Source: Cryptobacterium sp. CAG:338 (lineage in GTDB: Bacteria > Actinomycetota > Coriobacteriia > Coriobacteriales > Eggerthellaceae). From it: DNA of 5,640 nt. Position numbers and translations under genes: made by a program. The notes below the pieces were generated by a model, which saw only the letters and a list, made by a program, of their open reading frames with translations, made no database searches and was not told the DNA's origin. Below are positions 4,242 to 5,640 of this stretch, in pieces. Position 1 is the stretch's first letter. Each line of letters starts with the position of its first letter. Location of the stretch: NCBI GenBank assembly GCA_000435475.1, contig FR896049.1, forward strand, positions 49,399 to 55,038. Reading direction: 5' to 3'.

Positions 4242-5640
4242 GCATAGATAAAGAGTATGAAGCCAAGATGGGTCTTGGCCCCCACACTGAGAAACAAGGC
4301 AAAACCATGCTTGGTTCTGAAGCAATTATTGCTTCGTTGGAAGCCGAAGGCGTGGATACCGTATTTGGTTATCCGGGTGGCCAGGCTATTAAGATTTATG
4401 ATGCGCTGTATGATTCGAAAAAAATCAAGCATGTTTTAGCTCGTCACGAACAAGCTGCAACCCATGAGGCAGATGGCTATGCGCGTGCAACAGGTAAAAC
4501 AGGTGTTGTAATTGTTACCAGTGGTCCTGGTGCAACTAATACTGTTACCGGTATTGCAACTGCCTATATGGACAGTGTGCCTTTGGTGGTTATTACGGGT
4601 CAGGTTCCCCGTAGCATTATTGGTACCGATGCCTTCCAGGAATCCGACATCGTAGGCATTACGATGCCTATCGTAAAGCACAGCTATTTGCTGCAAAGCT
4701 GCGAAGACATGACGCGTGTATTCCGCGAGGCATTCTATATTGCTAATTCTGGGCGTCCTGGTCCGGTTCTGATTGACGTTCCTTCAGACCTGGCAGGTTC
4801 AGAAATGGTATTTGAATATCCCGAAGATGTTCATATACCTTCATACAAGCCTACCGTTAAAGGTAATGCGCGTCAGATTCGTCAGGCCGTCGAAATGATG
4901 AAGAATGCCAAGCGTCCTATTTTCTACATTGGCGGTGGCATTATTGCGTCTCATTCCGAAGAGGAATTGCGCAGTGTAGTAGAAGCATTGCAGATTCCGG
5001 TGGTTACGACGTTGATGGCAAAATCAGCATTCCCTTCTTCCCATCCTTTGAATTTGGGTCATGTAGGAATGCATGGTTCTAAATTTGCTAACTACGCGGT
5101 TACCAATGCAGACTTGCTGGTAGCGGTTGGTGCTCGTTTCTCCGATCGTGTAACGGGCAAGCTGGCAGATTTTGCACCTGAGGCAAAGGTGATCCATGTT
5201 GATGTTGACCCTGCCGAAATTGGCAAGAATCGCATTCCGCAAATTCCTATCGTAGGTGATGCGAAAGTTGTTTTGGCTGGCATGAAAGAACAGCTGGACA
5301 AGGGTGGCTTTGAACCTCAAACGAAGGAATGGCTGGAGCAGATTGAGGAATGGCGTAGCCGCCATCCGTTCTACAGCCCTGGTTTGGTTGCCTTAAATGG
5401 TTCCATTTCTCCGGAAGGCTCGTTGGATTTGTTAAGCCAGATGCTTGATCCTGAAAACTCCATTGTGACGACGGAAGTTGGTCAGCATCAGATGTGGGCA
5501 GCGCAGCATATTGATCGCGAAGTTCCGCGTACCTTCTTAACGAGCGGTGGCTTGGGTACGATGGGCTTTGGTTTCCCTGCGGCAATTGGTGCGAAGGTTG
5601 CTTGTCCCGATAAACAAGTAGTTTGCGTTGCGGGTGATGG
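4238..5640 (+). CDS. ilvB: Acetolactate synthase, large (catalytic) subunit, 3'-truncated by the window
   Basis: Condenses pyruvate with pyruvate or 2-ketobutyrate to acetolactate or acetohydroxybutyrate, the first common step of valine and isoleucine synthesis, using thiamine diphosphate, Mg and FAD. The first 467 codons are present; the family is about 560-600 residues, so roughly 100 or more are missing. The cofactor-binding N-terminal domain (about 23-190) has FGYPGG (43-48), catalytic E71 in RHEQAA, GPGATN (96-101) and AFQESD (132-137). The middle FAD domain (about 205-350) has VGARFSDRVTG (297-307) and HVDVDPAEIGKN (320-331). EVGQHQMW (413-420) and SGGLGTMGFGFPAAIG (436-451) begin the C-terminal domain, and the window ends inside the GDG motif (from 466). 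These signatures favour the biosynthetic enzyme over other members of the family. ATG 4238 overlaps the ilvD stop, with AAGGGGG (4221-4227) 10 bases upstream. The regulatory subunit gene is expected downstream. Confidence 0.96.
   Translation, partial: MSIDKEYEAKMGLGPHTEKQGKTMLGSEAIIASLEAEGVDTVFGYPGGQAIKIYDALYDSKKIKHVLARHEQAATHEADGYARATGKTGVVIVTSGPGATNTVTGIATAYMDSVPLVVITGQVPRSIIGTDAFQESDIVGITMPIVKHSYLLQSCEDMTRVFREAFYIANSGRPGPVLIDVPSDLAGSEMVFEYPEDVHIPSYKPTVKGNARQIRQAVEMMKNAKRPIFYIGGGIIASHSEEELRSVVEALQIPVVTTLMAKSAFPSSHPLNLGHVGMHGSKFANYAVTNADLLVAVGARFSDRVTGKLADFAPEAKVIHVDVDPAEIGKNRIPQIPIVGDAKVVLAGMKEQLDKGGFEPQTKEWLEQIEEWRSRHPFYSPGLVALNGSISPEGSLDLLSQMLDPENSIVTTEVGQHQMWAAQHIDREVPRTFLTSGGLGTMGFGFPAAIGAKVACPDKQVVCVAGD

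Noticed and set aside
3912..4432. Two minus-strand open frames across the ilvD-ilvB junction
   Set aside because: Both are antisense to conserved coding sequence, with no domain or convincing ribosome site.

Overview
The window looks like ordinary chromosome from a Gram-positive bacterium of moderate G+C content. The main reasons are the T-box (tRNA-sensing) leader in front of an isoleucine/valine operon, the strong AAGGAG-type ribosome sites and the frequent use of non-ATG starts. An anaerobic actinomycete such as a member of the Coriobacteriia would fit, but that is an impression from codon use and gene style and cannot be settled here. I see no insertion sequence, phage gene, CRISPR array, tRNA or rRNA.

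Left part (1-1164): an unassigned stretch with a perfect 8-bp hairpin, then a YgjP-type zinc metallopeptidase (119-670), then a small cysteine/histidine-rich protein of unknown function (862-1164). The small gene runs tail to tail into a LysR-type regulator on the minus strand (1154-2041), and the two overlap by 11 bp. The regulator starts at a GTG with a near-ideal ribosome site.

Middle part (2042-2582): a divergent control region. The LysR gene has an extended -10 promoter on one strand and the ilv operon has one on the other. Between them lie a TTGA-N11-TCAA dyad and an 11-bp direct repeat that could be operators. The ilv transcript then begins with a T-box riboswitch (about 2246-2488) that ends in a clear intrinsic terminator, followed by a further hairpin before the ilvD ribosome site.

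Right part (2583-5640): ilvD (dihydroxy-acid dehydratase, complete) overlaps by 4 bp (ATGA) with ilvB (acetolactate synthase large subunit), which runs off the right edge just as its GDG cofactor motif begins. These are the first and third enzymes of isoleucine/valine synthesis; the small subunit and ilvC are expected downstream but are not in view.

The most notable point is that the T-box, although its stem I is well formed, seems to carry a GGC (glycine) specifier and a divergent T-box sequence (UGGC followed by CCC rather than ACC). A branched-chain amino acid operon would be expected to read an isoleucine, leucine or valine codon. With the divergent LysR gene, the operon may have two layers of control.
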